Positions 24,041-32,342 of a stretch of DNA of 38,873 nucleotides are shown piece after piece (within the stretch, counting starts at the first letter, position 1; each line of letters begins with the position of its first letter). The notes beneath the pieces were generated by a model. It ran no database searches. It had not been told where the DNA came from and saw nothing but the letters and a program-made list of their open reading frames with translations. The position numbers and the translations under genes are program-made. This stretch comes from an uncultured Actinomycetes bacterium (GTDB lineage Bacteria > Actinomycetota > Acidimicrobiia > Acidimicrobiales > Ilumatobacteraceae), in assembly GCA_937876415.1 (NCBI GenBank), contig CALEHE010000168.1:1-38873 (forward strand). The letters are read 5' to 3'.

Positions 24041-25233
24041 TGAAAATGTCTCAGGCTCGCCTCGGAATATTGGCCCTTTTGGCCGGTGTTTCATTGATTG
24101 CTTGCGCCTCGGAGACGGAAGTTCTTGTCAGCACAACTGCTGGGGGAACAACCCCCTCAACAACTGCTGTTGCAACATCTCTCGCCGAAACAGCAACAAC
24201 TGTTGTCAGCGAACCAAGTTTCGTGGCAACACTTGGTGCACCAATTACTGGCTACATCGATCCGGTCGACATAGCGGTGCGCAATAGCAAAACACCCCAG
24301 TCGTACATCGCAGAGCGTGACGGCACGGTATTTGAGCTTGCGATTAGCGGAACAAAAGGCAACCAAGTTTTTGATATCAGCGACCTCACGCTTGCGCAGG
24401 GCGAACAAGGTTTACTCGGTCTGGCTTTTGCTAACGACGGTTCAACGGCCTACGTCAACTACACCAACCTTGCCGGCGACACCGTGATCGCGTCATTCGC
24501 GATCAACACTGATGGCACCTTTGATGAGTCTTCACAAAACATCATCACCACGATCAAGCAGCCCTATCCAAATCACAATGGTGGCGACATTATGGTTGAT
24601 ACAGATGGTGCTATCTACGTATTCATGGGTGATGGCGGTGCTGCCAACGACCCCGAACGATACGCACTGGATATCACATCACCCCTCGGCAAAATTTGGA
24701 AACTCACCCAAACCGACGGCCGATGGAACACTGGAGAATCGTGGGCTGTTGGTTTGCGCAATCCGTGGCGTGTATCGCTTGATCCCATTACCAACGATTT
24801 GTGGATTGCCGATGTTGGTCAAAATCGTTGGGAAGAAATCAATGTTGTGCCGTTTGATCAAGTGCAAGGTGTGAGTTTCGGTTGGAGTGCACGCGAAGGA
24901 ACGAATGAGTTCAATGCCGACCAACAAGCAGCGCACGACACCTTCACCGCGGTTGAGCCCATTTACGAATACGAACACATCGACAACAACTGTTCAATTT
25001 CTGGTGGTGTGGTGTATCGCGGCTCAGAAGTTCCCGCTGTTGGAACCTGGTACATCTTTTCGGACTATTGCTCGGGCAAAGTACAAGCATTGTGTGTTGA
25101 CGAGCAGCGTCAGAATTGTGGAATGGTTGACCTTGGATCTGTCGAAAGATCAGTTGGGGTCGTGGCCGATGCTCAAGGTGAAGTCTGGGTCTTGTCGCAG
25201 AATGGCCTCATCGTGCCAATCGTTGCTAACTAA
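24040..25233 (+). CDS. PQQ-type sugar dehydrogenase-like lipoprotein
   Basis: 397 residues from the ATG at 24040, which overlaps the tesB stop. A lipoprotein signal peptide ends at the lipobox LIAC (Cys22), followed by a Ser/Thr-rich linker (about 25-60) and a six-bladed propeller: YIAERDGTVFEL, GEQGLLGLAF, YPNHNGGDIMVD, YVFMGDGGAANDP, GLRNPWRVSLDP and WIADVGQNRWEEIN. These are the glucose/sorbosone dehydrogenase signatures, the His in NHNGG and the Arg in LRNPWR matching PQQ-site residues. It should sit on the outer face of the membrane and oxidise sugars or other alcohols, if PQQ is available. No PQQ biosynthesis gene is in the window. Confidence 0.9.
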   Translation: MKMSQARLGILALLAGVSLIACASETEVLVSTTAGGTTPSTTAVATSLAETATTVVSEPSFVATLGAPITGYIDPVDIAVRNSKTPQSYIAERDGTVFELAISGTKGNQVFDISDLTLAQGEQGLLGLAFANDGSTAYVNYTNLAGDTVIASFAINTDGTFDESSQNIITTIKQPYPNHNGGDIMVDTDGAIYVFMGDGGAANDPERYALDITSPLGKIWKLTQTDGRWNTGESWAVGLRNPWRVSLDPITNDLWIADVGQNRWEEINVVPFDQVQGVSFGWSAREGTNEFNADQQAAHDTFTAVEPIYEYEHIDNNCSISGGVVYRGSEVPAVGTWYIFSDYCSGKVQALCVDEQRQNCGMVDLGSVERSVGVVADAQGEVWVLSQNGLIVPIVAN

Positions 25234-25243
25234 AAATCTTTGT

Positions 25244-26248
25244 TTACCGACGCTGGCCCATGAACATGCGCTTCAAGGCGTCATAGTTCTCAATACAGTG
25301 CCCAGCGCCAAGTACGACTGCTTCAAGCGGCATCTGCGACATGCGTACCGGCACTTGAGTTTCACGTTCAATACGTTCGGCGAGTCCACGCAACAATCCG
25401 CCACCACCAACTAAATACATACCACGTGTCAAGAAGTCTTGTGCGAGTTCAGCCGGTGCTTTAGCTAAGCAACGAACTACTGACTGCACGATTTGTGAAA
25501 CGACGTCATCAATTGCATAACGAATTTCTTCAGGCGTGAGAACAACCGTCTTTGGTAGTCCCATCATCAAGTCGCGACCACTGACTTCGGCTTCAACTTC
25601 GTCAGGTGTCTGCGCCGCCGAGCCAATCGCAACCTTAATTTCTTCGGCAGTACGCTCACCAATAGCAATACCGTGCTCGCGGCGCACATAGTTTTGAATC
25701 GCATTGTCAATATCGAAGCTTCCGACTCGGACTGCTTCAAGGGCAACGATTCCACCCAAACTGATCACTGCAGTTTCACTGGTACCGCCACCGATATCAA
25801 TCACCATGTTGCCCACTGGCTCGTCAATAGGAAGCTGAGCACCAATTGCAGCGGCCATTGGTTGTTCAATCAATTGAGCATCGGCAGCGCCGGCTCGACG
25901 AGCAGCGTCGGTGACGGCGCGACGTTCAACTTCGGTAATTGCTGACGGCACACAGATAACCACTTTTGGACGGGTAAAACGGCTGACTCCGACTCGTTGT
26001 AACAGCAAACGAATCATGCGCTCAGTGACATCAAAGTCGGTGATGGCACCTCCGCGAAGGGGACGGACCGCAACGATGTAACCAGGAGTACGACCAATCA
26101 TGTGCCACGCTTCGTGACCAGTTGCTAATACTTCGCCGGTCTGACGATTCAGTGCGATCACTGACGGTTCGTTCAGCACAATGCCACGACCCTTCATGTA
26201 CACCAAAGTGTTTGCAGTACCTAAGTCAATTGCTAGGTCACGTGCCAT
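25244..26248 (-). CDS. mreB: Rod-shape/actin-like protein MreB
   Basis: 334 residues. Actin-fold signatures: phosphate-1 DLGTANTLVY at the N-terminus, connector GGAITDFDVTERM, phosphate-2 VIDIGGGTSETAVISLGGI, and adenosine motif YLVGGGGLLRGL. It should polymerise at the membrane to guide cell-wall synthesis. mreC and mreD are not next to it; instead it overlaps a small membrane protein gene and follows moaE in a minus-strand series. A second mreB elsewhere in the genome would not be surprising. Confidence 0.94.
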   Translation of the reverse strand: MARDLAIDLGTANTLVYMKGRGIVLNEPSVIALNRQTGEVLATGHEAWHMIGRTPGYIVAVRPLRGGAITDFDVTERMIRLLLQRVGVSRFTRPKVVICVPSAITEVERRAVTDAARRAGAADAQLIEQPMAAAIGAQLPIDEPVGNMVIDIGGGTSETAVISLGGIVALEAVRVGSFDIDNAIQNYVRREHGIAIGERTAEEIKVAIGSAAQTPDEVEAEVSGRDLMMGLPKTVVLTPEEIRYAIDDVVSQIVQSVVRCLAKAPAELAQDFLTRGMYLVGGGGLLRGLAERIERETQVPVRMSQMPLEAVVLGAGHCIENYDALKRMFMGQRR

Positions 26249-26465
26249 CTTCTAGTTCCTCTTTTTCTTGGATTGGCAACGGTTCCACGGACTTCTTGTC
26301 AGGATAATTCTCAATCGTTTGGCGGCGTGCCTCGGGAGACAGTGCATTTAAATGACGTTGAAAATCGGCCACGCTGTCATTGCTCGTTGGGGTGCGCCGA
26401 CTCGTTGCGAGTACCGCAAAGACAACGACACAAATCGCTACAACGCCGAGCAACACGTAAACCAT
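26238..26465 (-). CDS. Small single-pass membrane protein
   Basis: 75 residues, unknown family. One N-terminal membrane segment (about residues 3-20, VYVLLGVVAICVVVFAVLA) followed by a hydrophilic tail with FQRHLNALSPEARRQTIEN. The ATG overlaps the moaE stop (TAATG), and its 3' end overlaps the mreB start by 11 bases, so all three are translationally coupled. The tight coupling to mreB suggests an envelope function, which is an inference. Confidence 0.75.
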   Translation of the reverse strand: MVYVLLGVVAICVVVFAVLATSRRTPTSNDSVADFQRHLNALSPEARRQTIENYPDKKSVEPLPIQEKEELEDGT

Positions 26466-26995
26466 TAGTGGCCAGCCCCTTCGGAGGAACGAACCTGCGC
26501 CGCATCAACAGGGGCTGTGGCACCTGTGCCCCAGTCACTTCCGCCATCCCAAGTTTCGTGTTTCCAAATGGGGGCCGACGACTTCAATGCATCAATGGCA
26601 AAACGTGCGGCTTCAAAAGCTTCGGGACGGTGGGCTGCCGACACGACGGCAATCACCGACGACTCACCCAGTTCAATACGTCCGACTCGATGCACCAAAG
26701 CAAAGCAGCCGATCTCGTCCCAACGTTGACGCGCTTCAACGGCAATCGAACGAAATCTCGGGATGACTTCTTCGGCGTAGGCCTCGTACTCTAGAAACTC
26801 AACGCCAGTGCGAAGTTGGTCGCCCTCAACGGCGTGATCCCGAACTGTGCCCGAGAATACGACGACGGCTCCACAAGCGGGCCGGACTGCCCAGTCATAC
26901 AACTCACCGACTGACAATGGCTCATCGGTGATCGCGAACCAATCGTCAGCAGTCTTTTCAACGAGCACATCTTGAGCGTAGCGGTTACTGGTCAA
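26465..26995 (-). CDS. moaE: Molybdopterin synthase catalytic subunit MoaE
   Basis: 176 residues from a TTG at 26995; a GTG at 26968 is an equally good start and would shorten it by nine residues. MoaE signatures: CGAVVVFSGTVRDH, LEYEAYAEEVIPRF, HRVGRIELGESSVIAVVSAAHR and the catalytic lysine block LKSSAPIWKHE. It transfers sulfur from MoaD thiocarboxylate to precursor Z. No moaD or other molybdenum-cofactor gene is in the window. The C-terminal ~20 residues after the GG are extra and low-complexity. Confidence 0.93.
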   Translation of the reverse strand: MTSNRYAQDVLVEKTADDWFAITDEPLSVGELYDWAVRPACGAVVVFSGTVRDHAVEGDQLRTGVEFLEYEAYAEEVIPRFRSIAVEARQRWDEIGCFALVHRVGRIELGESSVIAVVSAAHRPEAFEAARFAIDALKSSAPIWKHETWDGGSDWGTGATAPVDAAQVRSSEGAGH

Positions 26996-27050
26996 GGGAA
27001 CGCTCGACCGCGACCCACTGATGCCTAATCTTCACTAACCTTGCCTGCTT

Positions 27051-27905
27051 GTGGCAGTGAATGACGACTTCGGACCTAACGCCGGTGACTCATACCCCGA
27101 TGCCGAGTACACCCCGGCCCCACAACCTCCCCACGAACGTCTATGGCGCCATCCATCAGAGGTCGGCTTCGCAGCAGTCGCTCATGAGGCTTTGACGCCT
27201 CTCGATATCGGCCGGCGCGGGCGGGGGCTCGTCGGCTTTTCGTGCATCGCTGGCGCCGTCCTGATTTCAGGGTTGCTCCTCATCTTGATCCCCCGAGCTG
27301 ATCGCCAAAATACTTCTGATGTCGTGGCTCTGACCAATCGCAACCTTCAAGTGGCAGCAGTTGATAGCAACTTAGAAACATCCAAAGCGATGGGAATCAT
27401 TCTTTTCAACAATCAGATTCTTGTCACCACCACCGCCGCACTCGGTGAACTTGAAACAGTGGCAGTACGACTGCCCAATCGTTCGATCAGTACCGCACAT
27501 TTGGTTCATGTATTTCCCAACAACGGAATCGCAGTTCTCCGAATTGAACAACCAATTGACCCACTGGCATTTTTGCGCACGCTCACACGTACAAGCGGAA
27601 TCAAATACAGTAAGGGTTTCACGTCTGGACAAGTTGTAACTGTTCTACTTGAAAATCCAAAACGTTTCGTCATTAACGAAGTATCGCAACAGGCGATGAT
27701 TACTTTACGAATGAGTGACAATAGCGACTTTGACATTTACTCATTCGCCGAAGGTGCACCAGTTGTAGATCAAAGCGGTCGACTCGTCGGGCTATGTACT
27801 CATAGCGAATCCGAACTCGGATTCATACCCATCACAAGTATTGAACAACAGATCAATACGCTGATCGCCGACGGCGATATTTTCTCACTGCAACCAACAC
27901 CGTAA
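27051..27905 (+). CDS. Membrane-anchored trypsin-like fold protein, probably inactive
   Basis: 284 residues from a GTG at 27051 (an alternative GTG is at 27057). N-terminal proline-rich region with HERLWRHPSEVGF (28-40), a motif I associate with acidimicrobial membrane proteins, then one membrane segment (about 58-80). The extracellular part resembles an HtrA/S1C beta-barrel (IILFNNQILVTTTAALG, then VVDQSGRLVGLCTHSE), but the catalytic His after VTTTAAL and the GNSGGP serine motif are missing. It would then be a scaffold or sensor rather than a protease. The 3' end overlaps the convergent SDR-like gene by 53 bases. Confidence 0.7.
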   Translation: MAVNDDFGPNAGDSYPDAEYTPAPQPPHERLWRHPSEVGFAAVAHEALTPLDIGRRGRGLVGFSCIAGAVLISGLLLILIPRADRQNTSDVVALTNRNLQVAAVDSNLETSKAMGIILFNNQILVTTTAALGELETVAVRLPNRSISTAHLVHVFPNNGIAVLRIEQPIDPLAFLRTLTRTSGIKYSKGFTSGQVVTVLLENPKRFVINEVSQQAMITLRMSDNSDFDIYSFAEGAPVVDQSGRLVGLCTHSESELGFIPITSIEQQINTLIADGDIFSLQPTP

Positions 27906-28926
27906 TTATCGTGATCAATATCCCAGTCGCCATTGCACCTAAAGCAATTTCTTGCTTACGTTTTGGGGTCAACATCGTCCACCATTTGGCGTCAGTTCCC
28001 TCAACAAATGCTTGCTCATTGGTGACAGTCGGGGTCCAACCTTCAGAACGAAGCCGACCATTAGAAACAAGCCACGTTGATCGCACATACGGGCGTAGCC
28101 CCGGTGGGATTGGTCCGCGTTGGAAACGCCAACGAGTGTCGCTCACGATTTCGCTCATTCGATCAGGCAGTCGTAAACGTGGAGCCATACCCCATAACGA
28201 ACGCACACGAGCACTATGCACAAACCCATCAGGAGCAACGTTGTACACACCATCTAGTTTTTTGCGAGTTGCTAGAACAACCGCCTGAGCAAGATCATCA
28301 AGGTGCAAGAACTGGGCTGGTACATCATCTTCACCTAGTCGCCCGCCCATACCTGCTGCAAGAGCCCGTACCAAACTTGATGCACCATCGGCTGCCATCG
28401 CGGGCACTGGTCGTAGGACTGTTGCGCTGCGATCGTCGCCCGACTCACGCCAATCGTCGACAAGTTGTTCAACAGTTGCTAATTGTCGCGCAAAAGCAAA
28501 ACCGAAATCAGGACGAAGTGCCGTGTCTTCCGTGAGCGGAACGGGATTATTTGGCCAAGCGCCATAAACCATTGCCGATGACAACAACACGATGTGTTTG
28601 GCCCCCTGCACCGTTGCTGCTTGTAATAATTCGGGAGTTCCGATGACAGCACTGCGCCGACGTTCAACAAGGGCGTCATGGTCGCCAGGTGCGAGATGGA
28701 TGAACACATCAAGAGGTTCACCAATGACATCGGTGCTCTGGTTGATCTCGCGTACGTCAAATCCACCATCAATTTTCAGACATTCAATCACCCGTCTGCC
28801 GAGAGGCCATTGCCCGCCGCTCACTACGACTTTCACCAGATTTGTGGCCAAACCGCCAGTCGACAAACCGGCAGGCCCCAGTTCATCGGGCCCCAGGTCA
28901 TCGGGAGCAGTCACTGACATTGTCAC
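27853..28926 (-). CDS. SDR/NAD-epimerase-like membrane protein with degenerate active site
   Basis: 357 residues. Rossmann-type start VKVVVSGGQWPLGRRVIE, a substrate-domain-like middle (VLLSSAMVYGAWP, TVLRPVPAM, FLHLDDLAQAVVLA) and GVYNVAPDG identify the extended SDR family. The catalytic Tyr-x-x-x-Lys is not seen: the corresponding stretch is FGFAFARQLATVEQ. A C-terminal membrane anchor lies at about 330-348 (ALGAMATGILITIITVLVAV) followed by a basic tail. The start could be the ATG at 28926 or the second ATG two codons on. Function is unknown, perhaps a binding or regulatory protein. Confidence 0.8.
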   Translation of the reverse strand: MTMSVTAPDDLGPDELGPAGLSTGGLATNLVKVVVSGGQWPLGRRVIECLKIDGGFDVREINQSTDVIGEPLDVFIHLAPGDHDALVERRRSAVIGTPELLQAATVQGAKHIVLLSSAMVYGAWPNNPVPLTEDTALRPDFGFAFARQLATVEQLVDDWRESGDDRSATVLRPVPAMAADGASSLVRALAAGMGGRLGEDDVPAQFLHLDDLAQAVVLATRKKLDGVYNVAPDGFVHSARVRSLWGMAPRLRLPDRMSEIVSDTRWRFQRGPIPPGLRPYVRSTWLVSNGRLRSEGWTPTVTNEQAFVEGTDAKWWTMLTPKRKQEIALGAMATGILITIITVLVAVRKYRRRRSAY

Positions 28927-28991
28927 ACCCGCGACATTACAGCGATATGCGGCGCTGTATAAACCTCACCAATTAGTTCTATGCTCGCAAT

Positions 28992-30254
28992 GTGTCTGGA
29001 GATTCCCCCAACCCATTTGATTCTGACGACGACGACAACTCTAAAAATATGTTTGGCAACATGTTCGGAAATATGTCCGGAAACATATTTGGCAACATGC
29101 CCATGTTCGGCGACATGATGAAAATGTTCAATACCCAAGGACCCATCCAGTGGGATACCGCTCGTCAAATTGCGTTGGTGACTGCAACTGATGGACAGAC
29201 CGAACCCAACGTTGATCCACTCGTGCGTATTGAATACGCCAACCTTGCCCGCATTGCCGGAATGCATGTTCATCAAATCACCGGACTCGGCGATATCAGT
29301 ACTGCCAGTTCGGTTGAACCTGTCATGGTGACACCAGGTGCTTGGGCTCAACGCACACTTGATGACTACCGTCCTCTTTTCACTCAGTTGGCTACGGCGT
29401 TGAGCTCTCACCAAAATGAGCCACCTGATTCATCATCCGAGGGCGACCCTTTCGCAACCATGTTTGCTGGCATCACCAACATGATCGCGCCGATGACAAT
29501 GGGCATGACCGTCGGCTCAATGGTGGGTCACCTTGCCAAAAAATCACTGGGCCAATACGACCTTCCGCTCCCCCGACCAGTCAAAAATGAAATTGCCATC
29601 GTTCCCGCCACTGTTGATACATTCGCGGCCGAATGGGACCTCCCGCTTGAAGATGTACGCATGTGGACTTTGATTCGCGAACTCGTTGTACATCAGCTCT
29701 ACAGCATCACTCACATTCGTGACGCTGTCACCGACATGGTTCAATCTTTTATCGCGGGCTTTCGCCCCGACCCGTCGGCTATCACCGACAAGTTGTCCAA
29801 TCTTGACTCAACCGATCCCAGTGAACTGATGGAGTCGCTCCAGAAAATTCTCGGTGATCCCGAACTCATGCTGGGCGCAGTTCGATCAGAAGAACAAAAT
29901 CATTTGCAACCGCAACTTGATGCGTTACTTGGTCTCATCATTGGTTGGTCTGATCACATGACTGATGCAGTTGGTTCACGAGTGCTCGGAAATCCTTCCC
30001 GTATCGCCGAAGCCGCCCGACGTCGCCGACTTGAGTCGGGCGAGGAAACCATATTTGTTGAAAAACTCCTTGGACTACATATCAATCGTCAGCAAGTTGA
30101 ACGAGGCCGAAACTTTGTTCAAGGTGTGATTGAACGTATGGGTGAAGGTGGCTTGGCACCCCTATATGTTTCTGCAGCAAATTTGCCAACTCTTTCCGAA
30201 CTCGATGCGCCAGGATTATGGCTCGCTCGACTTGAATTCAGCGCAGACGACTGA
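28992..30254 (+). CDS. DUF2342 (zinc-metalloprotease-like) protein lacking HExxH
   Basis: 420 residues from a GTG at 28992. The N-terminus is low-complexity (SDDDDNSKN, then MFGNMFGNMSGNIFGNM between 20 and 36). The body matches the actinobacterial DUF2342/putative hydrolase family (GITNMIAPMTMGMTVGSMVGHLA, DVRMWTLIRELVVHQLY, EALLGLIIGWSDH-like LDALLGLIIGWSDHM, SRIAEAARRRRLESG). The metal-binding motif expected near residue 230 reads ELVVH rather than HExxH, so protease activity is doubtful. It converges on the MFS gene with a 17-base overlap. Confidence 0.85.
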   Translation: MSGDSPNPFDSDDDDNSKNMFGNMFGNMSGNIFGNMPMFGDMMKMFNTQGPIQWDTARQIALVTATDGQTEPNVDPLVRIEYANLARIAGMHVHQITGLGDISTASSVEPVMVTPGAWAQRTLDDYRPLFTQLATALSSHQNEPPDSSSEGDPFATMFAGITNMIAPMTMGMTVGSMVGHLAKKSLGQYDLPLPRPVKNEIAIVPATVDTFAAEWDLPLEDVRMWTLIRELVVHQLYSITHIRDAVTDMVQSFIAGFRPDPSAITDKLSNLDSTDPSELMESLQKILGDPELMLGAVRSEEQNHLQPQLDALLGLIIGWSDHMTDAVGSRVLGNPSRIAEAARRRRLESGEETIFVEKLLGLHINRQQVERGRNFVQGVIERMGEGGLAPLYVSAANLPTLSELDAPGLWLARLEFSADD

Positions 30255-31590
30255 AACGTTGTCGCAATTGAGCAACGACCGATGCAGGTTCGGCCCCTAA
30301 AGCGATCTGCCGCAACCCAATCCAATAGATGAATGCTCCGCTGAATCCGATGCCGGCCACAATGCCAAATCCGACGACACCTGGAAGTTTGAGTAACACT
30401 GGGATAATCCCGGCTGCGACCCACATCAATTGGAATCGCGTGTAGTAATTGGCAAGCGCACGACCACGGTTGGCGTCAGGAGCATCGCGCTGGACAATCG
30501 ATTCAAACGCCATGTTGCCAATGGCCGCCGCATAGTTCACTAAGGCCATCAAAAATAACGCGGTGATTGTCACCGACGTGAGAGCAGTGAGCAAACCAGC
30601 AACACCGATGATTGCCAAGGCAATTACCAATAAGTATTCAATGCGCTGAATCTTGTTCAATCGTTTAGCACTGAGATTGCCCAGCAATGAACCAATCGCC
30701 GCCATACTCACTGCGATTCCAAACCACATCGTGCCGAATTGTGGACCAAAGTGATATCTGACTTGAGTCCACAATCCGTTGGTATCGATGCCGACTACTT
30801 CAGCACGTTGCGGATCAGCAAACCAAAAGGCGAGATGAAAGAAGACAAACCCAACACTTGCTCGAACCAAACTCATTGCCGAAACTGCAATGACAATCCC
30901 GGGCTGTCTGAGTTCTTGAACTTCTAACTCTTCTGGTTCATTTTTGGCAACCGTCTGTTTCGGAAAACGCAATGCATTCAGTGCTGCGACAGCAAAGATG
31001 GCCGCGCCAAAGATCAATGTCGCCTTCGAAGAGATCAAACTCAAAATAACCGCTGGAATAGCAGCCGAGAAGCCGACAATGCCTGCGGTCACTCCCAACT
31101 TGGCGTTGGCTTCAACCAGATTGTTATCTGACTTAATCAGTGCAGGCACAAGGGCCGACTTAGAAACTGAGTACGTCTTGTTCAGAACCATCGCCACGAA
31201 GGCCAGCGGAAAAAGCAACAGCGAATCAAGTTGCGACACCATTAAAACCATGACGATGGCGCGCAACGTCGCAATCAACAAAACCAAAAGCCGGCGACCA
31301 CCCGGCATTCGATCAATCACCGGGCCGATGAACTTGGCCAAAATCAAAAATGGGGCGAAACTCACCGCTAAGAACAACAGCACTCGACCGCGAGCCTCAC
31401 CTGGAGTGATGGACAAAAATAACGAGTCAGCGAGAGCAACCGCCATTGAGGCTTCGCCAGCTGCCATCAGTGCATGCACCCGAACTAGGCGGGTAAACGG
31501 ACTCACTTGGAAATGATGCTGATGTTTGGGCGGCACATAATTCTTGCCTCGACCACGACCAGGCAATGGTTGTTCGGTCGGCTCGGTCAC
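30238..31590 (-). CDS. MFS-type membrane transporter
   Basis: 450 residues with about 11-12 hydrophobic segments. The cytoplasmic loop FIGPVIDRMPGGRR between segments 2 and 3 is the MFS signature. A second half starts after the hydrophilic centre VAKNEPEELEVQELRQP. The long charged N-terminus (GRGRGKNYVPPKHQHH) precedes the first segment. Substrate cannot be inferred. It lies 41 bases before the regX3 end but upstream on the same strand is transcribed away from it: the pst-senX3-regX3 genes end at 31632 and this gene starts at 31590, so read-through from the operon is possible. Confidence 0.88.
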   Translation of the reverse strand: MTEPTEQPLPGRGRGKNYVPPKHQHHFQVSPFTRLVRVHALMAAGEASMAVALADSLFLSITPGEARGRVLLFLAVSFAPFLILAKFIGPVIDRMPGGRRLLVLLIATLRAIVMVLMVSQLDSLLLFPLAFVAMVLNKTYSVSKSALVPALIKSDNNLVEANAKLGVTAGIVGFSAAIPAVILSLISSKATLIFGAAIFAVAALNALRFPKQTVAKNEPEELEVQELRQPGIVIAVSAMSLVRASVGFVFFHLAFWFADPQRAEVVGIDTNGLWTQVRYHFGPQFGTMWFGIAVSMAAIGSLLGNLSAKRLNKIQRIEYLLVIALAIIGVAGLLTALTSVTITALFLMALVNYAAAIGNMAFESIVQRDAPDANRGRALANYYTRFQLMWVAAGIIPVLLKLPGVVGFGIVAGIGFSGAFIYWIGLRQIALGAEPASVVAQLRQRFSRLR

Positions 31591-31631
31591 ACGCCTACTT
31601 TAGATGAGCGGATGTGAGGCAAAGTGGAAGA

Positions 31632-32342
31632 TCAACTCTTCGTACGCTCAAATTTGTAGCCCAAACCACGGATGGTCACGATCCGTGTTGGAACTGCCGG
31701 ATCATCCTCGATTTTGCTACGCAATCGCTTGATGTGAACGTCAAGCGTTTTGGTATCACCGACATAGTCGGTTCCCCACACCCGATCAATCAGGGTCTCA
31801 CGTGGAAGTACTCGCCCAGCATTAGCCAGAAGTAAATGTAATAACTCAAATTCCTTCAACGGCATCGCTACCTCTATGCCATTCACCAACACCCGATGTT
31901 GATCGGGGTCGAGAGCAATGGCTCCAACCTCGAAAGCATTGTCATCAAGGTCTGAGACTTTGCCACCCTGCTCAGAAGCTGAACGACGAAGAACCGCTCG
32001 CATCCGCGCCACTAATTCGCGCATCCGATATGGCTTGGTGATGTAGTCATCAGCACCAACTTCAAGACCAACCACAGTGTCAATTTCGGCACCTTTGGCG
32101 GTCACCATGATGATCGGCACCTGAGTGCGCTTGCGCAATTGACGACACACATCAATTCCGGAAATCTTCGGCAACATCACATCGAGCAACACGACATCGG
32201 GCTGCACAATGTCAAACTTCGCCAACGCCTCCATGCCATCGCGGGCGACTTCCACACGAAAGCCCTCTTTTTTAAGTCCGATCGTCAGCGCATCAATAAA
32301 ACTTTCTTCATCTTCCACCAACAGCACGGTTTGCATTCCCAT
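31632..32342 (-). CDS. regX3: OmpR/PhoB-family response regulator RegX3
   Basis: 236 residues. Receiver domain with acidic pocket ED (10-11), phospho-acceptor Asp54 (VLLDVMLPK) and Lys103 (YITKPY). The winged-helix effector ends with KTLDVHIKRLRSKIE and IVTIRGLGYKF. The neighbouring SenX3-type kinase and pst/phoU genes identify it as the phosphate-limitation regulator. Its ATG overlaps the senX3 stop (TAATG). Confidence 0.94.
   Translation of the reverse strand: MGMQTVLLVEDEESFIDALTIGLKKEGFRVEVARDGMEALAKFDIVQPDVVLLDVMLPKISGIDVCRQLRKRTQVPIIMVTAKGAEIDTVVGLEVGADDYITKPYRMRELVARMRAVLRRSASEQGGKVSDLDDNAFEVGAIALDPDQHRVLVNGIEVAMPLKEFELLHLLLANAGRVLPRETLIDRVWGTDYVGDTKTLDVHIKRLRSKIEDDPAVPTRIVTIRGLGYKFERTKS

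Noticed and set aside
29041-29110. Repeat array or CRISPR-like element at the tttggcaacatg units
   Set aside because: The repeats are short, imperfect, in frame and without spacers; they encode the FGNM repeat of the DUF2342 protein.
30944-31516. 190-codon + strand frame antisense to the MFS gene
   Set aside because: It mirrors the membrane protein gene and encodes a Lys/Ala/Thr-rich product with no motif.
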